A stretch of 46,895 bases of DNA. It comes from Bacteroidetes bacterium 24-39-8 (GTDB taxonomy: Bacteria; Bacteroidota; Bacteroidia; Chitinophagales; Chitinophagaceae). The first letter of the stretch is position 1. Each line of letters begins with the position of its first letter. The stretch covers positions 1 through 46,895 of the forward strand of contig NCHJ01000008.1 in the NCBI GenBank assembly GCA_002256765.1. Reading direction: 5' to 3'. A model generated the notes under the pieces. It was not told the DNA's origin, ran no database searches, and saw nothing but the letters and a program-made list of their open reading frames with translations. A program made the position numbers and the translations under genes. Below, one piece after another: positions 1-7,811 of this stretch.

Positions 1-149
1 ATTCTGCACCATGGATTTTAGGAAATTTAAATTCTGAAAGAAAGATTACATATACTAATTATAGAGAAATAAAATGGTCTCAAAATTCAAGACCCATAAT
101 AAATCAGGAATATGGAAATATAAATATTGAAGCAAAAATTTCTTACTGA
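1..149 (+). CDS. C-terminal end of an unidentified protein (partial)
   Basis: Reading from base 3, one frame stays open from the left edge to a TGA at 147-149. It gives 48 residues rich in Asn, Tyr, Ile and Lys, ending in EAKISY. The gene begins outside the window. No family is recognised from this tail. The stretch is visibly more AT-rich than the genes that follow. It converges on the serine hydrolase gene, whose stop codon lies only 17 bases further on. The call rests on the open frame alone, so it could be chance in AT-rich DNA. Confidence 0.45.
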   Translation, partial: SAPWILGNLNSERKITYTNYREIKWSQNSRPIINQEYGNINIEAKISY

Positions 150-166
150 TTTTTAAAAAATTAAAC

Positions 167-1732
167 CTACCCCTTTACTTTAAAATGATACTCTTGAATC
201 AGGGCGGGGTTTTCGGGGGTGAGAGTGAAATAGATTTGGACCTGGCCTTTTTCAAAGTCTAGGTTAAAATAGCCGCGGAGTTGGTTCTCGGGAACAACGG
301 GTCCTACCTTGGTAATCTTGCCTAGTTTGGAGAAGGCATCGGTGGCTTCTTTGGCTAGGGTTTGGGTATCATAATCATCAAAGAAATTTTCAGCGAAGAT
401 TTTGGAGGCTTTTGCATTGCTGTAGGATGGGAGTAGTTGCACAATTTGATCGCGGCGTTGGGTAAGGATTTTGGATGGGGGCAATTGTCTGGCTTGCAAT
501 CCCGCTGCGCGGATCAGGGTATCCATTACTTGCACATTGGCCAGTGAGGTTGGCGCATAAGTCACGTTGGCAAAAAACATCACACCTATTCCAAACTCAG
601 GAGCAATAACCCAATTACTTCCAAAACCAGGTAGGCCTCCAGTATGTCCTACAGTTTCTCTGCCTGTTCCATCTTTTGACCAACGCAATCCATAAGCATA
701 GGCACTGGCCATAGGTGTTGCTCTGCCTGAGGGATATTTGTATCCAGCGTTGAGCGCTGCAAAACGCCATGGCTGGTGCATTTCACGAATGCTGGATCTT
801 TTCACGGGACCTTTCTCTACATCGTTACGGGGAGGCCATGCATCTTGGTGTAGGGCCATGTATTTGGCAAAGGATTCAATGTTGACAATCATACCACCCA
901 TGGCACCATAAATGCCATCGTGCAACAAAGCTTCTTCTCTCCAATTGTTGTTGATGTATCGGTAGCCATGTGCTAATTCTGCGTCTGGAATTTTGGTGTA
1001 TTCCCATTCTGCCTTGTCCATTGCCAGCGGCTTCCAAATATATTTGGCAATATAATCGGCATAAGACATGCCCGTTACTTTCTTGATAATATAACCCTGC
1101 ATGGCAAAGCCCATATTGCTGTACTCATAAGTCAGACCCGCGTCATTGGAAAAAGAAATGCCTTTTTTTATCATGGCAATCAGGTCTGCATCGGTCTTGG
1201 CCAATTGCCTATCGCCCCAGGGATTGTCTTCCGGAAAACCCGCGGAATGACTCATCAAATTCCTGATGGTAATTTCTGGTGCGTCCTTTGTGAGTCCTTG
1301 TCCCTTGATTTCAGGAATATATTTCCAAACGGGATCATCCAATTGTATTTTACCTTCATCGCGCAGCTTTAAAATAGCCATGCTGGTAAAGCTTTTGCTC
1401 ATACTGGCAATGCGGAACAAGGTCTTAGGAGAAGCTGGAATTTTCTTATCCAAATTGGCAAATCCGCCAGCACCGCTATAGACCAATTTACCATCTAATA
1501 CAATGCCAAAACTATATCCTGGAAAATGATTTTTCTCTGCGTATTCCTTGTAGATTTTTTCAACTACTGGAAATAATTTCTGCAAATTTTCTAACCGATT
1601 ATTTTGCTCAAAGACTGGTGGTTGGTAAGCCGCATTGGGATTATTCACCAAATTTGTTTGTGCTATGACACCAACAGATACTAGAACCATTGCCCAGAAG
1701 GCCATGTGCTTGAACAGAAGTTTTGCTTGCAT
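167..1732 (-). CDS. Exported beta-lactamase-family serine hydrolase (class C / PBP-like)
   Basis: A 521-residue protein of the serine beta-lactamase-like fold (class C beta-lactamase, esterase and D-Ala-D-Ala peptidase relatives). With the chosen start, the N terminus MQAKLLFKHMAFW with the hydrophobic run to about residue 23 is a signal peptide, so the enzyme should act in the periplasm. The three active-site motifs are present: SxxK as SMSK (Ser110, Lys113), YxN as YSN (204-206) and HTG (363-365) in place of KTG. The frame stays open upstream to 1819, overlapping the end of the E1 gene, and another Met lies at 1762; the start at 1732 gives the best signal peptide. A roughly 100-residue extension follows the catalytic domain. 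It is last in a same-strand run behind the E1 gene. The true substrate (peptide, ester or lactam) cannot be told from sequence. Confidence 0.85.
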   Translation of the reverse strand: MQAKLLFKHMAFWAMVLVSVGVIAQTNLVNNPNAAYQPPVFEQNNRLENLQKLFPVVEKIYKEYAEKNHFPGYSFGIVLDGKLVYSGAGGFANLDKKIPASPKTLFRIASMSKSFTSMAILKLRDEGKIQLDDPVWKYIPEIKGQGLTKDAPEITIRNLMSHSAGFPEDNPWGDRQLAKTDADLIAMIKKGISFSNDAGLTYEYSNMGFAMQGYIIKKVTGMSYADYIAKYIWKPLAMDKAEWEYTKIPDAELAHGYRYINNNWREEALLHDGIYGAMGGMIVNIESFAKYMALHQDAWPPRNDVEKGPVKRSSIREMHQPWRFAALNAGYKYPSGRATPMASAYAYGLRWSKDGTGRETVGHTGGLPGFGSNWVIAPEFGIGVMFFANVTYAPTSLANVQVMDTLIRAAGLQARQLPPSKILTQRRDQIVQLLPSYSNAKASKIFAENFFDDYDTQTLAKEATDAFSKLGKITKVGPVVPENQLRGYFNLDFEKGQVQIYFTLTPENPALIQEYHFKVKG

Positions 1733-1787
1733 ACTTTCAATTGAAGTTTTAAGATACTCCATTTCAGTCAGAGCCAATAATTTGAAC

Positions 1788-3803
1788 TCAATAATCCAAC
1801 AACTTTTGAATAGTTGCATCCAGCCTGCTATTGGCTAGATAATTTTTTTCTAGAGATAAGTTAAAGGGAATGGGGGTGTCAAGAGATGCGCAACGTAGAA
1901 TGGGTGCGTCTAGTAATTCAAAACAGTGTTCGCTGATCCAGGCACTGAGCTCGCCGCCAATGCCACCGGTAAGATTGTCTTCATGCAAGATGAGTACTTT
2001 TCCTGTAGCGGATACGCAGGCTTTGATAGCATCGTAGTCAAGTGGTGCTAGACTGCGGAGGTCTAGGATTTCCAATGAAATGTCTGGGTGGTTTTGTTGA
2101 TAGTCTTTGGCCCAGTGTACACCAGCGCCATATGTGATGATGCTAAGATCGGTTCCTGTTTGAATGGTGTTGGCTTTACCTATGGGCAGGGTATAATAAG
2201 CGCTGGGTAAGGGTCCTGATACGGATCTATACAAAGCTTTGTGTTCAAAAAATAAAACAGGGTTGGGATCATTGATGGCTGCAATGAGTAAACCCTTTGC
2301 GTCTTGTGGATTGGAGGGATAGACCACTTTTAATCCGGGTACATGGGTAAACCAGGCTTCATTGCTTTGTGAGTGAAAAGGTCCTGCACCAACACCGGCA
2401 CCTGTGGGCATGCGCACTACCACATCGGCGTTTTGTCCCCACCTGTAATGCATCTTGGCTAGGTTGTTCACTATTTGGTTAAAGCCCACGGTTACAAAGT
2501 CTGCAAACTGCATTTCCATTACACTCTTAATTCCTTCTAAACTCAGTCCCATGGCGGCTCCAACAATGGCACTTTCGCAAATGGGGGTGTTGCGAACGCG
2601 GCGCTTGCCAAATTTTTCTACAAAGCCTTCGGTGATTTTGAAAGCGCCGCCGTATTCGGCAATGTCCTGACCCATGATAATGAGCTCTGGGTGCTGTTCC
2701 ATACTTTGCACCAAGGCTTCTTGTATGGCGTCTACCATTCTTTTTTCTGGAATGGCAGCAAGTTCATCTGAACTTTCAACAGCTGATAAAATACTTTCTA
2801 GTGTGGGTGTTGCATCTGCTGGAACAGGGGCAAACACATCGCGCAGCTCGGTTTCCGTATCTGGAATTAAGTCTGCTGATTGATAAGCTATTTGTAATTC
2901 GGATTCTATTTGTTCGCGATAGCCATTTCTAAGATCGGCCACTTGCATTTCTGTGATCACGCCGGTTTCTACCAAGAACTGTTCGTAGTTTTTAATAGGG
3001 TCTTTTCTACCCCATTCTTCAAAGAGTTCTTTGGGTACATACTTGGTACCGCTGGCTTCTTCGTGTCCGCGCATGCGAAAAGTCATGCACTCTATTAAAT
3101 AAGGTTTCTGATGATTAATGCAAAATTCTCTCACCCCTTTAATGGTATCATATACCGCCAAGACATCATTGCCATCAATGCGCACGCCTTCCATGCCATA
3201 ACCTTTGGCGCGGTCTACCAATCGCTGACACCTATATTGTTCATTAGTTGGCGTACTGAGTCCGTAGCCATTATTCTCAATTATAAAAATGACTGGCAGA
3301 TCCCAAACGGCAGCCACATTGAGTGCTTCATGAAAATCGCCCTCGCTGGTGCCACCATCACCTGTAAATGCCAAAGCTACTTTTCCTTGGTTACGCAATT
3401 TATGTGCTAGAGCGGCCCCATCGGCCAGCGCCAACTGGGGGCCCAAGTGTGAGATCATACCACAGATATGATGCTCCTTGGTGCCAAAATGAAAACTGCG
3501 CTCCCTACCCTTGCTATAGCCATCTTTATTACCCTGCCATTGCTGAAAGAGTTTATGCAAGGGCATGTTGCGGCTGGTAAAGACGCCCAAATTTCTATGG
3601 AGTGGAAAGATCCATTCGTCTTGTTGCAAGGCCATAGTAGCCCCTACAGAAATAGCTTCCTGTCCAATTCCACTAAACCATTTACTGATTTTTCCCTGAC
3701 GCAGTAAGACCAACATTTTCTCCTCAATCATTCTTGGGAGTAATAATTGGCGATAAATCTCCAATAGGGTTTCGTTACTTAGGTCTTTTTTGTTCAGGTG
3801 CAT
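1788..3803 (-). CDS. Fused 2-oxoacid dehydrogenase E1 component, alpha and beta domains in one chain
   Basis: A 671-residue thiamine-diphosphate enzyme carrying out the first, decarboxylating step of a 2-oxoacid dehydrogenase complex in the cytoplasm. The N-terminal half is the alpha subunit; the ThDP/Mg motif runs from GDG (148-150) to NN (177-178). The C-terminal half from about residue 355 is the transketolase-like beta subunit (pyrimidine-binding region with CESAIVGAAMGLSLEG, then the C-terminal domain). In many bacteria these are two genes; the fusion is familiar in Bacteroidota. Similarity is closest to branched-chain (2-oxoisovalerate) E1, but pyruvate cannot be excluded. No E2 or E3 gene is in the window. 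The gene starts 15 bases after the Bax-inhibitor gene stops, so the two are probably cotranscribed. Confidence 0.88.
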   Translation of the reverse strand: MHLNKKDLSNETLLEIYRQLLLPRMIEEKMLVLLRQGKISKWFSGIGQEAISVGATMALQQDEWIFPLHRNLGVFTSRNMPLHKLFQQWQGNKDGYSKGRERSFHFGTKEHHICGMISHLGPQLALADGAALAHKLRNQGKVALAFTGDGGTSEGDFHEALNVAAVWDLPVIFIIENNGYGLSTPTNEQYRCQRLVDRAKGYGMEGVRIDGNDVLAVYDTIKGVREFCINHQKPYLIECMTFRMRGHEEASGTKYVPKELFEEWGRKDPIKNYEQFLVETGVITEMQVADLRNGYREQIESELQIAYQSADLIPDTETELRDVFAPVPADATPTLESILSAVESSDELAAIPEKRMVDAIQEALVQSMEQHPELIIMGQDIAEYGGAFKITEGFVEKFGKRRVRNTPICESAIVGAAMGLSLEGIKSVMEMQFADFVTVGFNQIVNNLAKMHYRWGQNADVVVRMPTGAGVGAGPFHSQSNEAWFTHVPGLKVVYPSNPQDAKGLLIAAINDPNPVLFFEHKALYRSVSGPLPSAYYTLPIGKANTIQTGTDLSIITYGAGVHWAKDYQQNHPDISLEILDLRSLAPLDYDAIKACVSATGKVLILHEDNLTGGIGGELSAWISEHCFELLDAPILRCASLDTPIPFNLSLEKNYLANSRLDATIQKLLDY

Positions 3804-3818
3804 AGCGGGCTTCTGAGT

Positions 3819-4586
3819 TTAGTCTCTGCTACCCAATTTACTCAATAGTTTTAGCATTTCTATGTACAACCAAACAATGGTAACTAATAGGCCAAATGCG
3901 CCATACCATTCCATGAATTTGGGAGCACCACGCTCTGCACCTTGTTCAATCATATCAAAATCCATGATCAGGTTCAAAGCGGCAATAGCTGTAACAAACA
4001 AACTAATACCAATGCTCAACAAACTGTTGTCATACATGAAACTAATGTTCACGCCAAACAGGTTCAACACCATGGTAATCAAATAGAAAATACCAATGCC
4101 TACTGTAGAAGCAATAATCACTGCTTTGAATTTTTCTGTAGCGCGTACAATTCTAAAATTATACAATAAGAACATGGCCAATGCCACGCCAAATGTGAGA
4201 CCTACTGCTTGCATTACCAGACCTGGGTACTTGGTAGCAAATGCGGCATTAAAGATGGCAGAAATACCACCAATAAATAAACCTTCTAGCAAGCCATACA
4301 AGGGTGCTAAGAATGGCGCCCAATTGGGTTTGAACGTGATAGCTATTGCAGTGATTAAACCACCAAAAATACCTACCATCATTAAAATATTCATGGTATC
4401 CTGTTTGAAAGACGCATACAGGTTCCAGTTAAATGCGGCACCTGCAATGAGCATAATCATAAGAAAACCAAATTTGTTAATCGCACCACGAACACTCATC
4501 ACACCTTGATTGGACGCTTCAATTGCGCTACCCTTATCAAACATTTTCTCCGTTAAGGTTGGATTACCAGATTTAAAAATTGCCAT
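3819..4586 (-). CDS. Bax inhibitor-1 / YccA family membrane protein
   Basis: A 255-residue integral inner-membrane protein with about seven hydrophobic segments. The N-terminal stretch MAIFKSGNPTLTEKMFDKG and the later NLIMDFDMIEQGAERGAPKF segment are typical of the bacterial Bax-inhibitor-1-like family, where the acidic residues near the end of the membrane domain are linked to a pH-gated calcium leak in the structurally studied member BsYetJ. The exact role in this organism is unknown. It is first in a minus-strand run followed closely by the fused E1 dehydrogenase; a functional link is not obvious. A good -7 promoter element lies about 24 bases upstream. Confidence 0.9.
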   Translation of the reverse strand: MAIFKSGNPTLTEKMFDKGSAIEASNQGVMSVRGAINKFGFLMIMLIAGAAFNWNLYASFKQDTMNILMMVGIFGGLITAIAITFKPNWAPFLAPLYGLLEGLFIGGISAIFNAAFATKYPGLVMQAVGLTFGVALAMFLLYNFRIVRATEKFKAVIIASTVGIGIFYLITMVLNLFGVNISFMYDNSLLSIGISLFVTAIAALNLIMDFDMIEQGAERGAPKFMEWYGAFGLLVTIVWLYIEMLKLLSKLGSRD

Positions 4587-4609
4587 AGTTCAAATAGTTT
4601 TTTCTATAA

Positions 4610-4617
4610 CAAATATA
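4610..4617 (-). promoter_or_regulatory. Candidate -7 promoter element for the Bax-inhibitor operon
   Basis: On the minus strand the bases read TATATTTG, a perfect match to the Bacteroidota -7 consensus TAnnTTTG, 23 bases before the start codon. No good TTTG box is seen about 19 bases further upstream, so the call rests on the -7 element and its position. Confidence 0.45.
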
Positions 4618-4681
4618 ACGATTGGAAAGCTCATAGATTGTATGCTTACCTCAATGAAATGATAAAATTGACAATCGGCAC

Positions 4682-5296
4682 TTATTTCTTTAGGCCAGGA
4701 TAGTGATTTACCGTTTCAAAAACATAGTTGGGGTTGCGCTTGACCAGTTGAATAAATTGTAACAGGGCCAGACGGTCTGGACTAGGGTGAAACATGCGGT
4801 CATAGTTCATAATTCCATCCCTAACCCAGGCATTATTGCCCGGTAGACGGATGATTTAAGTGCTGGTGCCAGCGAATCTTGGGTTCTTAAAAAATCGGCC
4901 AGCGCCATTTGGGGATGCTGGTAGAAATACTTGTACTTACCCTTAGCATGGTTATAACTATGGTTGGCCAACAGTGTTTGAGGATAATTGTTGGCAAATA
5001 TTAATACAATTCACGGTTCCATGTTGGGGACCATCGTCAAAAGTCAGGTAGATATAGGTTTTGTTGCTGTCAATGGCATAAACACTGTCTACCACAGCTG
5101 TGACTGGTTCTGGGCTGATATTGCTGCTAATAGTATCTTCTTTATCAGATTTCAGTTCAGCTTCTGCTGAGGGCTGATTGTTACAAGCAAAAAGGGCTAA
5201 CAAACAAAAAATAACGCAAGAAAGATGCAATCCTGCCTCGGAAATAGGAACATGAATCAATTTTATCTGGGGCGCAAATCTATTCAAATAGCCCAT
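4682..5296 (-). pseudogene. Decayed polysaccharide deacetylase (NodB-type) lipoprotein
   Basis: The start at 5296 opens a protein with a hydrophobic segment ending LLALFACNN, a plausible lipobox, followed by the NodB metal-site signature YLTFDDGPQHGT. Soon after, the frame runs into a stop at 4958. Downstream in other frames of the same strand the rest of the enzyme can be read: NHSYNH (the second metal-binding motif, HSxxH) with YQHPQMALADFLRTQDSL in one frame, then IIRLPGNNAWVRDG through to VFETVNHYPGLKK and a TAA at 4682-4684 in another. So at least two frame changes are present. The distance between the first and second motifs is also far shorter than usual for NodB domains, pointing to an internal deletion. 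The catalytic core is lost, so this is a pseudogene and not a sequencing slip at a single site. Confidence 0.85.
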
Positions 5297-5375
5297 TTAA
5301 TTACTGTTTAAACGTTTTACGCAATCGTTTGACCAATCTCTGTCAAAAATTAGGCTTGAATAAGTGTAGTTGTAG

Positions 5376-5383
5376 TATCTTAG
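5376..5383 (+). promoter_or_regulatory. Possible -7 promoter element for korA
   Basis: TATCTTAG matches TAnnTTTG at six of eight positions counting the two free ones. A CTTG lies at 5355-5358, close to but not exactly at the expected spacing. It sits about 90 bases before the start codon. Weak call. Confidence 0.25.
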
Positions 5384-5474
5384 CGGGGCTCAAAAAACAG
5401 CCTGGCTACTGGGCCAAACGGATAAAACTTCATGATTTGCTAGCCATGGCTTCACTTATTTTTGAATTCTACCA

Positions 5475-7322
5475 ATGAACAGACAAGAAGAACTTCTACA
5501 AGACGTAGTGATCAAGTTCGCCGGCGATAGCGGCGATGGAATGCAATTGACAGGTCAACAGTTCACCAACAATACCGCCATGTTAGGTATTGATTTGGCT
5601 ACTTTTCCAGATTTTCCAGCTGAGATCAGGGCCCCAATAGGTACTGTACCCGGTGTATCTGGTTTCCAGTTGCACTTTTCTAGTGAAAGAATTTATACAC
5701 CAGGTGACAACTGTGATGTATTAGTAGCTATGAATGCTGCCGCCCTAAAAGTGAATTTAAAGAGCATCAAAAAAGGCGGAAAGATCATTGCCAATATTGA
5801 TGGTTTTGATAGCAAAAACCTGCGCTTGGCCAACTATCCAGAAGGGGTAAACCCATTGGAAGACGGTAGCTTGGATGGTTTTGTATTAACCAAGGTAGAC
5901 GTAACCAAATTAACCCGCGAATCTTTGAAAGATTTTACGGACTTGGGCGTGAAAGAGCGTGACCGCGCTAAGAACATGTTTGTACTGGGTCTAATTTACT
6001 GGATGTATAATCGCAGTTTGGAAACTACCATTGAATTCTTGAAAGAGAAATTTGGTAAGAAACCCACCATTTTTGAATCCAACGTGAAAGTTTTGAAAGC
6101 TGGATACAACTATGGCGATACTACTGAAACTTTTACCACCCGTTATAAGGTTGAAAAAGCCAAAATGGTTCCTGGTGTTTATAGAAGCATCATGGGTAAC
6201 CAAGCATTGAGCTATGGTTTGGTGGCGGCTTCTGAAAAAAGTGGCTTGCCCATTTTCTTAGGAACCTATCCTATTACTCCAGCTACTGATATTCTACATG
6301 AATTGAGCAAATACAAATCATTTGGTGTTCGCACTTTCCAAGCAGAAGATGAGATTGCAGGTATTGGTGCTGCTATTGGTGCCAGCTATGGTGGTGCATT
6401 GGGTATTACTACTACTTCTGGTCCTGGTATGGCTTTGAAAACAGAAGCCATGGGTCTGGCTATGATGCTAGAAATTCCTTTGGTGATTGTAAATATTCAA
6501 CGCGGTGGACCATCAACGGGTTTGCCTACCAAAACAGAACAGTCTGATTTAATGCAGGCTTATTATGGTAGAAATGGTGAAGCACCTATTCCAATTATTG
6601 CTTCTTCTACGCCAAGCGATTGTTTTGACGTAGCATTTGAAGCAGTGCGTATTGCGGTGCAACACATGACTCCAGTGATTTTGCTGAGCGATGGATATAT
6701 TGCCAATGGTGCTGAGCCTTGGAAATTCCCTAAAGCAGCAGATTTGCCAAAGATTGAAGTAAGCTTCAAGGAAACCAAAGACGAAGGAGACGATAAATAC
6801 AAACCATACAAGCGTGACGAAAAATTAGTTAGACCTTGGGCCGTTCCTGGCACACCAGGTTTGGAGCACCGTATTGGTGGTTTGGAAAAGCAGGATGTAA
6901 CTGGTAACGTAAACTACGAACCAGAGAACCACCAGCACATGATCAATGTTCGTCAAGCCAAAGTAGACAAGATTGCAGATTATATTCCATTACAAACTAT
7001 TGACAGCGGAGCCGATAAAGGCAAGGTCTTGATCCTTGGTTGGGGTTCTACTTATGGTGCTATCAAAAGCGCCTGTCATGAACTGCAAGCAGAAGGTCAT
7101 GCCGTGAGTCACGCGCATATTCGCTACCTGCGTCCTTTCCCTAAAAACTTGGGAGAGATCTTGAAAAACTTTGACAAAGTATTGGTACCTGAAATCAATA
7201 ATGGCCAGCTGGTAAGAATTATCCGCGATGCCTATTTTGTTGACGCCATTCCTTATAACAAAGTGATGGGTATTCCTATCACCAAGTCTGAATTGGTAGA
7301 TCAGGTGCATAAACTCTTATAG
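5475..7322 (+). CDS. korA: 2-oxoacid:ferredoxin oxidoreductase, alpha subunit (2-oxoglutarate type)
   Basis: A 615-residue fused gamma/alpha subunit of a 2-oxoacid:ferredoxin oxidoreductase, which makes acyl-CoA and reduced ferredoxin from a 2-oxoacid and CoA. The N-terminal gamma domain carries VIKFAGDSGDGMQLTG at about residues 12-27. The alpha domain starts near residue 235 with GNQALSYGLVAASE and includes GTYPITPATDILHEL and the motif PSTGLPTKTEQSDL, a hallmark of the 2-oxoglutarate (KorA) branch. The C-terminal Rossmann-like domain near 515 has VLILGWGSTYGAI. The catalytic ThDP and Fe-S binding beta subunit (KorB, about 340 residues) should be next door but is not in the window. The gene is closed by a strong terminator 26 bases after the stop, so it is transcribed alone. 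Confidence 0.9.
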   Translation: MNRQEELLQDVVIKFAGDSGDGMQLTGQQFTNNTAMLGIDLATFPDFPAEIRAPIGTVPGVSGFQLHFSSERIYTPGDNCDVLVAMNAAALKVNLKSIKKGGKIIANIDGFDSKNLRLANYPEGVNPLEDGSLDGFVLTKVDVTKLTRESLKDFTDLGVKERDRAKNMFVLGLIYWMYNRSLETTIEFLKEKFGKKPTIFESNVKVLKAGYNYGDTTETFTTRYKVEKAKMVPGVYRSIMGNQALSYGLVAASEKSGLPIFLGTYPITPATDILHELSKYKSFGVRTFQAEDEIAGIGAAIGASYGGALGITTTSGPGMALKTEAMGLAMMLEIPLVIVNIQRGGPSTGLPTKTEQSDLMQAYYGRNGEAPIPIIASSTPSDCFDVAFEAVRIAVQHMTPVILLSDGYIANGAEPWKFPKAADLPKIEVSFKETKDEGDDKYKPYKRDEKLVRPWAVPGTPGLEHRIGGLEKQDVTGNVNYEPENHQHMINVRQAKVDKIADYIPLQTIDSGADKGKVLILGWGSTYGAIKSACHELQAEGHAVSHAHIRYLRPFPKNLGEILKNFDKVLVPEINNGQLVRIIRDAYFVDAIPYNKVMGIPITKSELVDQVHKLL

Positions 7323-7347
7323 CCCTTATACTTGAATACATTCAGCC

Positions 7348-7381
7348 AGAAGCAACTCCTAATAGGGTTGCTTCTTTGTTT
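7348..7381 (+). terminator. Rho-independent terminator of korA
   Basis: Perfect 9-bp arms AGAAGCAAC (7348-7356) and GTTGCTTCT (7367-7375) with an inner CCT/AGG pairing in the loop, followed by TTTGTTTT. It begins 26 bases after the korA stop codon. Confidence 0.85.
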
Positions 7382-7397
7382 TAAAGAAGCGATTGAA

Positions 7398-7416
7398 AAA
7401 TGCTGAATCGGCATTT
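7398..7416 (+). other. Weak hairpin downstream of korA
   Basis: Arms AAATGC (7398-7403) and GCATTT (7411-7416) around a 7-base loop, followed by CATTTTTTG. It could be a back-up terminator. The 10-mer AAATGCTGAA at 7398-7407 recurs at 7639-7648, on the other side of the palindrome array. Confidence 0.35.
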
Positions 7417-7495
7417 CATTTTTTGAAATTTGTTTTTCACTTAACAACCGATTCGGAATAGTAGTTACTTTTTGGATTTTTAAAAAAGGGCTGTT

Positions 7496-7623
7496 TTTAT
7501 ACTTGTTCTAGTATAAAAACGGGGTTTCTATTTTATACTCGTTCTAGTATAAATCCAAAAAGAAATTTATACTTGTTCTAGTATAAAAAAAAGAGGCTCT
7601 ATTTATACTAGTTCTAGTATAAA
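7496..7623. repeat. Array of four 22-bp near-palindromes in a non-coding region
   Basis: Four copies at 7496-7517, 7532-7553, 7566-7587 and 7602-7623. Each has the left arm TTTATACT, a variable ninth base (T, C, T, A), the centre GTT and the right arm CTAGTATAAA. Copy 4 is a perfect inverted repeat except for its two central bases. Start-to-start distances are 36, 34 and 36 bases. The spacers (14, 12 and 14 bases) are unrelated in sequence. No gene overlaps it; the 489-base region between korA and the lipoprotein gene holds this array, the heptamer array and hairpins only. It could be a cluster of operator sites for a dimeric regulator, or a string of RNA hairpins. Spacers are too short for a CRISPR array. 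Confidence 0.9.
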
Positions 7624-7663
7624 AATGGAGGGTTTTTGAAATGCTGAAAAAAAGCATATTGGG

Positions 7664-7770
7664 AAAGTGAAGAAAGTGAAGAGTGAAAAATGAAGAGTGA
7701 AGAGTGAAAAGTGAAGAGTGAAGAATGAAGAGTGAAGAGTGAAGAGTGAAGAGTGAAGAGTGAAGAGTGT
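7664..7770. repeat. Heptamer tandem repeat, unit AGAGTGA
   Basis: About 15 head-to-tail units of seven bases, one of them lengthened to nine. The left units vary (AAAGTGA, AAAATGA, AGAATGA). The five full units from 7729 to 7763 are identical AGAGTGA, with a partly matching AGAGTGT closing the array. The units contain TGA and a 7-base period visits all frames, so the array cannot code. It ends 41 bases before the lipoprotein start codon. Confidence 0.92.
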
Positions 7771-7811
7771 TTGAAATAAATTTTAATTATATTTATTAAA
7801 ATTATCCCTAC

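Noticed and set aside
167-1732. Antibiotic-resistance beta-lactamase
   Set aside because: The fold is right, but the HTG motif, long extra C-terminal part and genome context fit a general serine hydrolase/esterase relative.
5475-7322. Pyruvate:ferredoxin oxidoreductase
   Set aside because: The gamma/alpha fusion and the PSTGLPTKTEQ motif fit the 2-oxoglutarate (Kor) branch better than the single-chain or four-subunit pyruvate enzymes.
7496-7623. Possible small CRISPR array
   Set aside because: Repeats are near-palindromic with 12-14-base spacers, far too short for CRISPR spacers, and no cas gene is nearby.
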